From: Symbiodinium microadriaticum | Taxonomy: Eukaryota > Sar > Dinophyceae > Suessiales > Symbiodiniaceae | Length of the DNA: 64,000 bases | NCBI GenBank assembly: GCA_001939145.1 | Contig: LSRX01000253.1 | Span: 390,890 to 454,889, forward strand | Direction of reading: 5' to 3' | Shown here: positions 9,103 to 18,078 of the stretch, one piece after another | Layout of the letters: each line of letters begins with the position of its first letter | How positions within the stretch are numbered: position 1 is the first letter of the stretch | The notes under the pieces: generated by a model | Databases searched by the model: none | Told to the model about the DNA's origin: nothing | Seen by the model: only the letters and a program-made list of their open reading frames with translations | Made by a program: the position numbers and the translations under genes

Positions 9103-10186
9103 AAAAGCAACACGTGGCTTTTGGGGATTAGGGGGGTCGAGGGCTTAGCAGGTTTAGGCTTTTTTTGAGACCCAAACCCTAAAGCCTAAATTCTTAAACC
9201 CCAATTTTTAGGATTTGGGGTTTAGGGTTTTGAGCGGGAAGGTTAGGGCTTTCAAGCAGCCCATGAGTTAGAACGGTCTAAAGATTGAACTGCACCATTC
9301 CGGGCCTACAATCGAACTTGTTTGAGGGGTCTGGGGTTTAGCGTTCAGGGTCTCTGTTTTTAAAGCCAATGATAAACAGTCTCTGTTTTTTGGGATTGCT
9401 TTGCCGGGTCTGCATCCAGTACCGCTGCTGCGTGGTTTTTTGAAAACAAATGCCTATAGCAGAAGCTCTACGATTGGGCACTCCGGTTCAATCCTCGTCG
9501 GGCAGCGAATCCTCGGCCCGAAGTGAAAAAATTCCATACCCAGATCCTCACTCTCTGCAGCCTACGCTCTGTAAACCTTCAGCCCCGAACCCACCTTGCA
9601 ATTTACTTCACCCAGAGCGCTACAGCCCTGCTTCTCCGACGTGGGGTTACAAGCAGAGACTGGATCTTGCATGTCTGTGTAAGCCTATATAGTCCTCTAT
9701 ATTTTTTGTGTGTATATATATATATATATGTACGGACGGACACGCACACTTGTGACTTTTGGTATTGACATGTGTATACTTATATACAACTATACATATA
9801 TGTAGACATACAGGTTTGTATATACACATGCATACACATGTATACATCTTATACATAGACATATATCTTACGATTGTTTACCCCATGTATTGCCCGGGAT
9901 ACAACTGAGAGATACAGACACACTAGAACCTCATCCTGCAGTTTCCGAAGGTCAATCCAGAACCGTTTAGGGCCTTTTTTTGCTTAAGGCTTCAGGTGGT
10001 AAATTCACTAAACCATAAACCTAGGACCTAGAGCTCAAGTTGAACTTACAACAGAATTGTAATTCACTTGTAAATACCCCCGCTAAGTCCACTTTAAGTT
10101 ACTCGTAAGTGGGTTATCTAAATAACTCTTAGATAGCCCTGAAGCGACCGTCCTGGTAAACCCCTGGACCCTAAACCTTTCAACCC
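9103..10186. other. Gene-poor stretch with TA/TG microsatellites
   Basis: Telomere-like pieces at 9170-9240 and 9330. (TA)n with TATACACATG variants lies at 9700-9870 and gives spurious tyrosine/isoleucine frames. A C-terminal-like frame at 9450-9692 is not convincing. No gene called. Confidence 0.5.
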
Positions 10187-10280
10187 TACCCATAGGCTCC
10201 ATTGTAGTTGCTTTTTGTGGTTTATATTTAGGATCCTATGAGGTAACCCCCAAAAGGAACTGCAATGGAGCCTATGGGCA
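10187..10280. mobile_element. Foldback element family D, copy 2
   Basis: TACCCATAGGCTCCATTGTA at the left and TGCAATGGAGCCTATGGGCA at the right form inverted ends. The centre TTTATATTTAGGATCCTATG is shared with copies 3 and 4. Confidence 0.75.
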
Positions 10281-11100
10281 GACCTAAAAAAATACCGGAA
10301 TCCCGCAGAGGTCGGCGAGGTCTTTGCGACCAAAAACCTTCCACGCAATATCTTCGCATACCTTTTTCTCGGCGTGTCTTAAAATCCCGCTGCTCCGACA
10401 AAGCTGCCCTACACTACACTTCGACATCCTCAACGCTGCACCCTGACCCCTAGGCCCTAAACCCCAAAAAAACATCAAAACCTGCAAAACCCCCCAACCC
10501 TAAACCCTAAACCCATAAACTCCCGAAGCCCTAAACGGGGCGCGAGCCTCAAGGTCAACCGAAAGCCCCACGGCAGAATCCATGATCCGCCAAGCCCTAC
10601 ACAGGGTTTAGTGGTTTAGGGTTTTAGGACTCAGGGTTTAGGGCTTAGGGCGGCTTAGGGCTCACGGTTTAGGGTTCTAGCCGTGAAGGTGCAGCTTTCA
10701 CTTCCTTTCTCCTGACTCCAGGCCGCAGGCGTGAAGGAGTGGTGGCGCATAGATCTCGCTCCTTGCTTTAGCATCTCAGATTCCCCCATTTTTTGCTTCA
10801 AACTTTAGTATAGCTTCAAGAACTAGAGTTGGGTTGGTGAAGGAAAATGTACTATGAGTCCTTTGTGTTGACGATCCTGTGTTGGCTGCTATGGTTGTTC
10901 TTATAGGTACCAAGAACCCATCATGCTTGTTAAGCATGTTGATAATGCTGCACGACCAGTGACATGGTCGCCTGGAGTCTACATACCAGGGGGCCATGAC
11001 GTGGCCTGCGTTCATCTGGCAAGATTGGTTTACTTGAGCATTACAACCCTGAGCCCTAAACCCTAGAACGATATGGCGATACAGAAAGCGGCAAGTGCTC
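10281..11100. other. Repeat/unique spacer
   Basis: Telomere-like tracts at 10495-10520 and 10605-10680. Mixed unique DNA at 10680-11100 holds opposing weak frames (10776-11117 on the minus strand) with no recognisable domain. No gene called. Confidence 0.4.
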
Positions 11101-11219
11101 CCAAGTGTCTGCACCAATTACTCACAACCACGAGAAACGTGGTTCTTGTAGATTGTTGTTTTGCCCATGTCAGTGCTTTCTTTGCTCATGGCCTTTGCTC
11201 TTGCTGTGGATCGTGTTGC

Positions 11220-11560
11220 AGCAAGTCTTACTGATGATGGTGGTTGTGGTCATGGTTGTTATGGTTGTGGTTGTGGATGTCGGTGTTGTCGCCGCTGCCG
11301 CTGCCGCCGCTGCTGCTGCTGCTGCTGCCATGTTTTTTCGTCGCCATAGTCTTCGTCTTCGCCGTCGTCGTAGTCATGTTCGTCTCGGTCGCTGTTGTCG
11401 TCGATGTTTTGCTGTTGCTGCAGCTGTCGTTTCTGCTGGCCTGCTGAGACTGGTGGTGGTGCTATGGTGCCGTTGGTGCTGTTGCCATTGCTCACCCGGT
11501 GAAGCTGTGATTGTGGCCGTCATCATCGTCGTCGCTGCGGTTTTGCATGTGATGGCGCTG
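11220..11560. repeat. Imperfect trinucleotide region (GTG/CTG/CGT)n
   Basis: Triplet runs (GGTTGTGG, (CTG)n at about 11308-11332, CGTCGTC) produce homopolymer frames (Val, Ala, Gln/His) on both strands. Every long frame here reflects triplet periodicity, so none is called as a gene. Confidence 0.75.
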
Positions 11561-12157
11561 TCGCAAGGGAGCCGTTGTTGCTGACTTGCATATCGAGGTT
11601 CAGACCTTGCTGGGAGACTCGCAGTATGCCTTCGAAGAAATTCAAGGCGACTTGCCTTCACAGAATTGGGGGTTGCTTGCCTTGCTGGCATGGCCTGCTG
11701 TCCACACCAGGCTAAGGCTGAATGACTCAATGCAAGGCAGAAAACTGCAACGTCTGCATGTTGCGTGCCAGATTTGGTGAAGTGCGATTCTACCTCTGCG
11801 TGCGTGTGCGAGTATGTATGCATATGTAAGTATTTATGTATGTATGTGATAAAAGAAATCTAGATTCTAGATATAAGCCCAGAAACCACCAACACGAACG
11901 TGCACAGGCACGCAACATCATGGCAAGCAGACACGGAAACAACAAAACCTACAGAATCACAGATGCGCCCGAAGCTCTACCCCCCCCTTCGACCCGACAA
12001 GCTGTTGCTGTGCGGAGCTAAGGCGAAGACCTGGGCCCACCCCCAAAGGATGCAGAAGACATCATGCAGGAGCCTCAGTGCAGTCCGACGACGTTGTCAG
12101 TCTTGAGCTTTCAAGGAGGAACAAGCACCCCAAACTTATGAGACTTTAGAGACAGTT
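11561..12157. other. Unique spacer with TATG microsatellite
   Basis: A short (ATGT)n tract lies at 11805-11848. The rest is unique-looking without a convincing exon. Confidence 0.35.
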
Positions 12158-12259
12158 GGGAGTTTCCCAAAACAGGGGGTACCTTATTTTGGAGTCCTTA
12201 TAATAAGGATCCTACTATTTAGGGTACTATATTAGGGTCTCCTATTTCGGAAACCCCCA
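12158..12259. mobile_element. Foldback element family G, copy 1
   Basis: The ends GGGAGTTTCCCAAAA and ATTTCGGAAACCCCC form an imperfect inverted repeat. The interior GGTACCTTATTTTGGAGTCC...AAGGATCCTACTATTTAGGG appears reverse-complemented at 30853-30958. Confidence 0.65.
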
Positions 12260-12585
12260 TTTGGAGGCATCAAGGGAACCCGGCCACGCCCTCAACGCCT
12301 AGCCCGTCGCGCGGCCGCCGCTGTCGCGGTCTCGAGCTTTCAAGCTGAGCTCCTAACTCCATCTGACTCTCGACGGATTCTCGCTTTCAAAGTCGAAGAG
12401 TCGAAGAGTCACTGTAAACCCTGAACCTAAACCCTTTTCTTGAACTCCTAGCTGCGTTGTCATTCAGATTCCTCGTCCTTGTAATTGTGGATATTTGATC
12501 TTGAGGCCATGATAGAGGGCAGTTGGGGGGTCTAGGTAAGCCCAAAATTCTTCAACACTAAGCTCCAAACCCTAACCCTAGCACC

Positions 12586-12630
12586 CCAGGTACCTACTAT
12601 ATAGGGTACAATAGGGGCCTTACCGAGGGT
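12586..12630. mobile_element. Foldback element family B, copy 2 (left half)
   Basis: CCAGGTACCTACTATATAGG followed by GTACAATAGGGGCCTTACC. The right arm is missing or replaced by a family C-like GGGGCCTTA, so it is truncated or recombinant. Confidence 0.55.
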
Positions 12631-12714
12631 TAGGGTAAACCCTAAGCTATGCTCCATTCCAAGGCAGAACCTGAACGGCTGCTTTCGTCGACTCCAGGCG
12701 CTTCTCCTGGGCTG

Positions 12715-12830
12715 GAGTTAGGGTTTAGGGTCTAGGGGTTTAGGGTTTAAGGGTTTATTAGGGGTTTAGACGTCTAGGGGTTTAGGGGTTTAGGGGTTTT
12801 AGGGTTTAGGGTCTAGGGTTTGCCGCTAGG
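12715..12830 (+). repeat. TTTAGGGG/TTTAGGG array
   Basis: Tandem GGGGTTTAGGGTTTA with GGGGTTT variants for about 115 bp. Confidence 0.8.
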
Positions 12831-12939
12831 CGGCTGCATCTTGCGACAAGGTCGTGTCGAGTGCATCGTTCTGTGGCGATGAGCTGTCCAAGCCTGACTA
12901 CAGAAAGTCTTTCCCTTTAATAGCCTTGTTTACATCTCG

Positions 12940-13025
12940 CCCACCCCACGCCGTCTAAGGCGGCCAACCACCCAAACCTATTCTTTTTAGGGTTTAGACG
13001 TAATCTCATGCCACAGGGCAGGGCC
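12940..13025 (-). repeat. Dispersed repeat with GCCGTCT hairpin, copy 2
   Basis: CCCACCCCACGCCGTCTAAG + GCGGCCAACCACCCAAACC, then TTCTTTTTAGGGTTTAG. Clearly homologous to 8967-9060, including the ATCTCATGCCACAGGGCAGG tail. Confidence 0.65.
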
Positions 13026-13900
13026 CGAGCAAACCAGCCACCTTGGTTCTCTGCATGGCTGTGGAGTGGCGGGCTGGCATACTGGCGAGGACTTGTTAAG
13101 CGCTGCCCACCCACAATAGGTTGGCCGCCTATGCCTTGAGTTTAGGGGTTGGGTTGGGAGTTAGGGTTTAAGGTGTAGGGTGGTTGGAGGAATAGGAAGG
13201 GATGGCAGCTTCGGGCTTTCGACTATAGCTTCAAGGTTTTCAAGTCAAAATCTTTAGAGTCTAAAATCTCTCGCGGTTTGCTTCCTTCTCAGGTCATATT
13301 TGGAAATAAATTGCGGGTATCTTGGCTACATTCTCAAGAGCTATACCCTTGAAGGAATCTCTGGTCAGAGAGAGGCCATGCGCAAAGGAACCGAGCCTTG
13401 CAACTGACCCGAACCTGGCATGATACCAAGGTTTACCCAGGCTTTAAAAGAACCTACCTTTTGAAGGACATAGATAAGGAAACATGTCCTGGGTCCTTCA
13501 ATTGGATACAACATCGTCGCCGGAAGTCGAGTATGGTCGCATTCCTAGCATTCCATCTTTAATTTTTGCGATTTCTTCAGTCTCCGAGGGTTTTAAGGTT
13601 CATGTTTCCTTAGCAAGGCTGCTGGTGACTCGGCGCATTCCGGTGCACGCGATATCGTGGGGTGGCTGGCTACTCGTGGTCAATCGCGGAAACATCCACA
13701 AGTCCAGAACTATCCGTCCCCGGGGCTCCAGTTACTTAATGTTGGAAAGAAACCTACGATTCAGGGTAACTGGTCACCCAAAGCGGAAGCCAGCATGCGC
13801 CTAAAGCCCTCCTGTTCGAAAACTTGTCAGCCCTTGCCCCGCAAAAAACCTTGCTGGGCGCAGAACTGCACTGTCCTCGACTTAGTTTTAGGTATAATGT
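13026..13900. other. Unique stretch, weak coding signal
   Basis: Frames at 13484-13804 (SWVLQLDTTSSPEVEYGR at the start) have mixed composition, but two frames overlap and neither shows a domain. It might hide small exons; none is called. Confidence 0.3.
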
Positions 13901-13904
13901 CTTT

Positions 13905-14016
13905 CTGTCTGTATGTGTGTATGTATGTATGTATGTATGTCTGTGTGTATGTATGTGTGTCTCTGTCTGTATACATACATACATACATACATACATACAT
14001 ACATACATACATACAT
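13905..14016. repeat. Inverted tetranucleotide microsatellite (TATG)n-(CATA)n
   Basis: (TGTA)n with TGTG/TCTG variants (13905-13965) is followed at once by (CATA)n (13970-14014). The two halves are reverse complements, so the tract can fold into a long hairpin. Confidence 0.85.
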
Positions 14017-14547
14017 GAGTTTCGTTGTTTTCCCAGCCTCCTGCTTGATCCTCAGAACGCCTTACAATCATCAAAACTTCGCCCTGGAAGAACAATCCTG
14101 TCCTGGTGCTTCGGGTTCAGGAAGCTCAGTCGAAGCCGTTCAGAATGCCACAAGAACTCATAAAATAAGACCTTCATCCTTATGAAACCGAGCAGAACCT
14201 TTGTAAGAAGGCCATTATGGAAAACCTGTAGTAACGCCTTGACAAAGCCCCATGAATGAAGCCTTTTGCGAACTCTAGAGCCCAAACTTCTAAAACCCAA
14301 AGCCATCCTGAGCCCTAAACCGTGTAGCTTTCTTCTAGAACCTTCGAAAATCAAGCCCAGTGTGCATCGAGGCAGCTTTAACCCACAAGTTCGACGAAGA
14401 CTCGGACTATCAGGAGCGAGCTGCCACGTGCAAGTTCAGGGTTGTTGGCTGTAAAGCATAGCGGACGTCGATTGGTGCTTCTGAATCAGATCCCAGCTTT
14501 GTGAGTCTTGGTTTTGAAGCAAAGCTTCGAAAATCCCATTGCCAAAT

Positions 14548-14637
14548 GGGCAATTAGTTCTCTTAATTCCGTTGTATAAGGGTGCCGCACTATTTGTCAA
14601 GGCCTAAAATGGGATCCTAATTTAGAGAACTGCCCTG
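14548..14637. mobile_element. Foldback element family E, copy 2
   Basis: GGGCAATTAGTTCTCTTAAT at the left and ATTTAGAGAACTGCCC at the right are inverted ends. The centre GGGTGCCGCACTATTTGTCA matches the 1965 copy. Confidence 0.55.
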
Positions 14638-15099
14638 ACTAATTCAATACCCAGAACTCCAAGCCACCCCGTAAACCCTGAACCACCAGACCCTAAACCC
14701 TAAACCTCCACCCGACATATCAAGCTCAGACCATGCCTTACACTGTAGAGCTTTGCTGCTGCCAGTCGCTGACATTCTACTTCGTCAACGGTGCCCCGGC
14801 TGAAGGGATGAGGAGTTCAAGCTTCGATGGAAGCAAATTTCGAAGCCTGTTGACCCTAACTGTAAAGATTAGAGCCTGTTAGAATCGATACAGTACCCTA
14901 GAACCTATTAGAATCGATACAGTGCCTTGTTGAATGGCTCCTTGCAGTTGTTTGCCTTCGAGCCCTCGTTAATAGAATGGGTTGCAAGAATTAACGATAA
15001 TATAATAATATCCTTGCACCCCACCACAGATTCGTCCGTGCTAGAAATCGTATATTAATTTTTCATGCATTCATGCATCTATGTACATGCATGCATACA

Positions 15100-15130
<31 letters not shown>

Positions 15131-15540
15131 GTATTGGATGCAATCCTGTTGCTGGTATAGCTGTCGCTGGCACATGTGTGTCTGTGTTTGAGTTATGCAG
15201 AGAGCCGACACGTTTTTACGGCGCAGGCTGAACGTGTAGCCAGCGTGCCCGAGCTTGTAACTGAAAGGGGCATGTTTTATCGAGGCCTCAATAAGTCAAT
15301 AAGCACCGATGTGCTTCGTCAGGGCTCCTTACTATACTTCTACTACAAAGGAGCCCAAAACCCTCTTCAAGACCCCTATACTATGGGGTGGGCCCGGGGG
15401 TGTCATGCAGTCGGCATATTCCGTTTCGCAAGTTGTTCGCCTGAGATTGCCACCTAGCGGTTGCGACCGAGGCCTTGAGTACAAGCTTGTGCCAGAAGCC
15501 CATATCACCTTCGAAGGCGAGTCCAGATCGTAGGGTTTAG
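14638..15540. other. Unique spacer with CATA microsatellite
   Basis: An imperfect direct duplication (TGTTAGAATCGATACAGTRCC twice) lies at 14877-14925. (CATA)n is at 15090-15128. A frame at 15176-15457 (start MCLCLSYAESRHVFTAQAER) is open for 93 codons but has no known domain and no clear splice sites. Confidence 0.35.
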
Positions 15541-15699
15541 GGTTTAGGGTGATTCTAGAATTCTAGAAGATCTACAGCATCCTGATGGCAGTCTTATTCC
15601 CAGTGCTGGCGGCCGTGGTGACGGCAGTGGTCGTGGCAGCGTTCGTGGGCCTGATGGTGGTCGTAGTCGCAACCACGGTGATAGCAGCAGCAGCAGAAG

Positions 15700-15846
15700 C
15701 AACAGGAGTAGTAGTAGTAGTAGTAGTAGTAGTAGGGGTAGCAGCAGTAGCGGTAGCAGCAGTAGCGGTAGCGGTAGCGGTAGCGGTAGCGGTAGCGGTA
15801 GCGGTAGCGTTAGCGGTAGCGGTAGCCGTAGCAGTAGCAGTAGCAG
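15700..15846 (+). repeat. (GTA)n and (GTAGCG)n triplet/hexamer repeat
   Basis: GTAGTAGTA then GGTAGCGGTAGC units run into the assembly gap. They produce Val/Ala-only frames. Confidence 0.9.
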
Positions 15847-16035
15847 NNNNNNNNNNNNNNNNNNNNNNNNNNNNNNNNNNNNNNNNNNNNNNNNNNNNNN
15901 NNNNNNNNNNNNNNNNNNNNNNNNNNNNNNNNNNNNNNNNNNNNNNNNNNNNNNNNNNNNNNNNNNNNNNNNNNNNNNNNNNNNNNNNNNNNNNNNNNNN
16001 NNNNNNNNNNNNNNNNNNNNNNNNNNNNNNNNNNN
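15847..16035. other. Assembly gap (189 N)
   Basis: The run of N lies between a GTAGCA repeat and a (CAC)n repeat, so the true length is unknown and the gap is probably repeat-induced. Confidence 0.98.
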
Positions 16036-16110
16036 CACCACCACCACCACCACCACCACCACCACCACCACCACCACCACCACCACCACCACCACCACCA
16101 CCACCACCAC
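16036..16110 (+). repeat. (CAC)n, 25 units
   Basis: Perfect CAC repeats for about 74 bp, ending in CCCCCCC, 88 bp before the left direct repeat of the Rep element. Confidence 0.95.
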
Positions 16111-16198
16111 CCCCCCAACAACTGGTTAAAACCCTCTTAAGAGCACATCCATTCGACTCGGCATTTACGGTACTTTCGCGATGTCCTTCCAATTGCTA

Positions 16199-16331
16199 CA
16201 TCGCGAGGACGAAAGTTTTGACCTACTGGACCTTTTTTGTCTTAAGACATCTTGCGGAGTAGCGGAGTACCGACAAGTGCGATATACGTCCTGGCCGGCG
16301 GAGTATTTTATACCCCGTTTTGAAATTATAC
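16199..16331 (+). repeat. Left direct repeat of Rep element (origin-like)
   Basis: 133 bp. Compared with the right copy it has an 11-bp longer stretch (ACCTTTTTTGTCTTAAG against CTCAAG) and scattered substitutions. CGGAGTA is at 16255-16261, 16263-16269 and 16299-16305. The third motif forms a stem with TACCCCG at 16311-16317 around a TTTTA loop. Divergence between copies suggests the insertion is not recent. Confidence 0.85.
16299..16317. promoter_or_regulatory. Origin-like stem-loop (left copy)
   Basis: Identical 19-nt stem-loop to 18170-18188, conserved although the flanking repeat has diverged. That suggests constraint before insertion. Confidence 0.5.
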
Positions 16332-16356
16332 GCCGTTTGAGGCTCCTTCTTTCTCT

Positions 16357-16395
16357 CCCACCCCATGCCGTCTAAGACGACCAGACCACCCGTGC
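16357..16395 (-). repeat. Dispersed repeat with GCCGTCT hairpin, copy 3
   Basis: CCCACCCCATGCCGTCTAAG + ACGACCAGACCACCC, a shorter and more diverged relative of the copies at 8967 and 12940. Here it lies just inside the left origin-like repeat of the Rep element. Confidence 0.55.
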
Positions 16396-16635
16396 TTGAA
16401 CGCTGTACTCGTCTGAAATTTCGAGACTCGGGTTCGCGTGGGCAGCTGACTGTGCATGCTAGACCCTCTACGGTAGCAGACACCCTGACTCCGTCCTTTT
16501 TGCGGCACATGCTGCCCGGAACTGCGTTGGCCGTGAAACATGTCGACAGTTTAGAGCTGGTTGAGGATGGCAGGAAACTTCTCAGGAGGACTCGATTGCT
16601 GGGGTGCTTCAACCACTCATGCGTGTCCAGGAAGT

Positions 16636-17781
16636 CTAGGTTGCGTGTGCTATTGTTGGCAGTGACTGCGATGGGAACAGCAAAGAGGTACCTGCTGTAG
16701 GCGCACGTCCCACCGGTGGTTGTTGCAAACTCCACTCTGGCATCATACTTGCCCTGAACTTGTCTTGCTGTTCCGACAGGAATGCGAGGTCTCGCACATC
16801 ATCCAGAATGATGCCGTCGTGCACCCGTCTGTCAAAGCTTCGCATGGCTTCGGGAAAGACCTGCAGGCTTCCCACTTTCAGTTCAAGTGGCTTTTTGAAA
16901 AGAGACTTGACCCACTCTGTCTTCCCTGTCTGCGAGGCACCCCAGACGACCAAGAGCGGGTACCGAAGGCGGTCCTCTTTAAAAGTGTCTAGCCAGGCTT
17001 GGGCTTCTGGAACCACAGGGAAGGGCTGGTACAACTCTGGGTTGGAGCGTAGGCGAGCGGTGTTGGCCTCTATGATGGCCTGCTCTGCAGCTGAATCTTC
17101 ATGCTCTCGCACTGCGTCCAGGTTCCGCTTGCGGGCCAACACCCCGTCCCGTGTGAGGTAAAGGTAGTCCTCGTACCGTTCCGTGGAGAGATTCCGTTGC
17201 TTCCACAGCGTCTCGGGCCACTTGCCCAGCACCTGGTACGTCATGGCCGCCTTGGTCCAACATGGCTCGTAGTTGCCTGCCACGCAAGGCTCTCCACCAG
17301 CCAAGCGCGCCGTCCCCAGCTTCTCTGCCCAGACGTAGAACATCCCCCGGTTGATGGACTGCTGCAGCTTATTCCGGCACCATCCTTCTCCGAGGTAGTC
17401 GTGGGGGCTAGCGTTGGGGCGCGTGCCTTCAAAGGAAAAGCGGCTCGTGCCACAGTCCACGGCAGACCTGAACTGCAGCATCAGGTGCAGGTGGCATGTC
17501 CCTGAACTGTTCTGCTCCATGGTGGCAGACCAGTGCTGCACATTCCAGGATGCCACTTGCCTTTCCACGAAGTGCAGGATCCGCTGCCACGTTGCGCCGC
17601 TGTGTGCCAGGAGCCAGCTCTGCATGGTAGGTGAGCAGGACTGCGACGGAGCGCACACGAAAGCCCGCACAGGCGGGAGCCAGTGCGGCTGCGGCTGCTG
17701 CGGGTGCTTGGGTTGGCTGGGCCGGCCGGCCCCTCCCCTTCGAGTTCTTGCTCGCAGCGACCCAAGCATCCCTCGCAGCAT
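16636..17781 (-). CDS. Rep gene fragment 2: HUH motifs and SF3 helicase A/B
   Basis: A 381-codon frame; homology starts near residue 53. Residues 97-104 HLHLMLQF (HUH motif 2), 112-125 TSRFSFEGTRP (position of the geminivirus GRS-like segment), Y149 in NRGMFYVWAEK (catalytic tyrosine candidate), 281-288 GASQTGKT (Walker A) and 323-329 GIILDDV (Walker B). After residue ~340 the frame leaves the family. The first ~50 codons overlap fragment 1 in another frame and are unlikely to be translated. Confidence 0.8.
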   Translation of the reverse strand: MLRGMLGSLRARTRRGGAGRPSQPKHPQQPQPHWLPPVRAFVCAPSQSCSPTMQSWLLAHSGATWQRILHFVERQVASWNVQHWSATMEQNSSGTCHLHLMLQFRSAVDCGTSRFSFEGTRPNASPHDYLGEGWCRNKLQQSINRGMFYVWAEKLGTARLAGGEPCVAGNYEPCWTKAAMTYQVLGKWPETLWKQRNLSTERYEDYLYLTRDGVLARKRNLDAVREHEDSAAEQAIIEANTARLRSNPELYQPFPVVPEAQAWLDTFKEDRLRYPLLVVWGASQTGKTEWVKSLFKKPLELKVGSLQVFPEAMRSFDRRVHDGIILDDVRDLAFLSEQQDKFRASMMPEWSLQQPPVGRAPTAGTSLLFPSQSLPTIAHAT

Positions 17782-17974
17782 TCAGTCGCTGTGCATCCGC
17801 GGCAGCGCCACCTTTGTCTGGATGCACACACCGCGTCACTCGGCGAAAGGCCTTGCTGGCCTCGTCGTCAGTGGCCTCCCGTGCCAGCTTCAAGTCCAGG
17901 CCATAGGCTGCTGCAAGGGACAGCAAGACGGAGACCAGGACACGCTTGGCCCGCTGCAAGGCGCTCACCGGCAT
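17429..17974 (-). CDS. Rep gene fragment 1: J domain plus Rep motif 1
   Basis: A 181-codon frame. Residues 20-75 match a DnaJ J domain: helix II EASKAFRRVTRCV, the HPD tripeptide at 51-53 needed to stimulate Hsp70, and a following AQRLNAARDAW helix. A linker rich in Ala/Pro (80-105) leads to motif 1 at 110-117. Beyond residue 117 the frame no longer resembles Rep, and homology continues in the next frame. An upstream TATA-like TATAAAATA on the minus strand lies in the right direct repeat (about 18175-18183), roughly 200 bp before the ATG. Confidence 0.75.
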   Translation of the reverse strand: MPVSALQRAKRVLVSVLLSLAAAYGLDLKLAREATDDEASKAFRRVTRCVHPDKGGAAADAQRLNAARDAWVAASKNSKGRGRPAQPTQAPAAAAAALAPACAGFRVRSVAVLLTYHAELAPGTQRRNVAADPALRGKASGILECAALVCHHGAEQFRDMPPAPDAAVQVCRGLWHEPLFL

Positions 17975-18078
17975 GACTTCTAGCTAGCATACGTCTTCCT
18001 AATCGTCAAGCCACACAGCAACAAGTCATGCGCGAGCAGTCGAGCAAGATTTACACGTTTAAAAAGGTGGGGGTGCGG

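Larger units (their letters stand above)
16223..17974 (-). pseudogene. J-domain / Rep HUH endonuclease / SF3 helicase, two frame changes
   Basis: A replication initiator of CRESS-DNA (geminivirus-like) type that would nick and rejoin origin DNA and unwind it. Reading right to left: frame 1 (17974 to about 17625) holds an N-terminal J domain (HPDK at residues 51-54) and Rep motif 1 (VAVLLTYH, residues 110-117). Frame 2 (about 17625 to 16760) holds motif 2 (HLHLMLQF), a tyrosine motif-3 candidate (FYVWAEK), Walker A (GASQTGKT) and Walker B (GIILDDV). Frame 3 (about 16755 down to 16223) holds the helicase motif C region (AVTANNS). Motif order and spacing match the family, so the frame changes near 17625 and 16760 look like single-base indels, not introns. 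The start ATG at 17974 precedes the J domain directly. It is probably a decayed copy, but long-read indel errors could produce the same picture. The frame-3 tail runs through the dispersed GCCGTCT repeat into the left direct repeat; the true stop is unclear. Confidence 0.8.

Noticed and set aside
9450..9510. tRNA-like GGTTCAATCCTCG (T-arm resemblance)
   Set aside because: The putative acceptor arms (TGCCGGG against TCGGGCA) do not pair and no D-arm or anticodon arm fits.
11105..11823. Long open frames on both strands
   Set aside because: Caused by GTG/CTG/CGT triplet periodicity; no domain and competing frames on both strands.
16199..16240. Hammerhead ribozyme core (GAGGACGAAA) in the direct repeats, suggesting a retrozyme
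   Set aside because: The CTGATGA box is absent in both copies and the flanking helices do not pair; the iterons and Rep gene explain the repeats better.
15544..16262. Frames of 188-225 codons across the gap
   Set aside because: Composed of unknown residues and Val, Ala, Pro or Gly homopolymers from triplet repeats.
16365..17505. + strand frames (for example 16760-17161, 17101-17505) opposite the Rep gene
   Set aside because: They are antisense shadows; all conserved motifs are on the minus strand.
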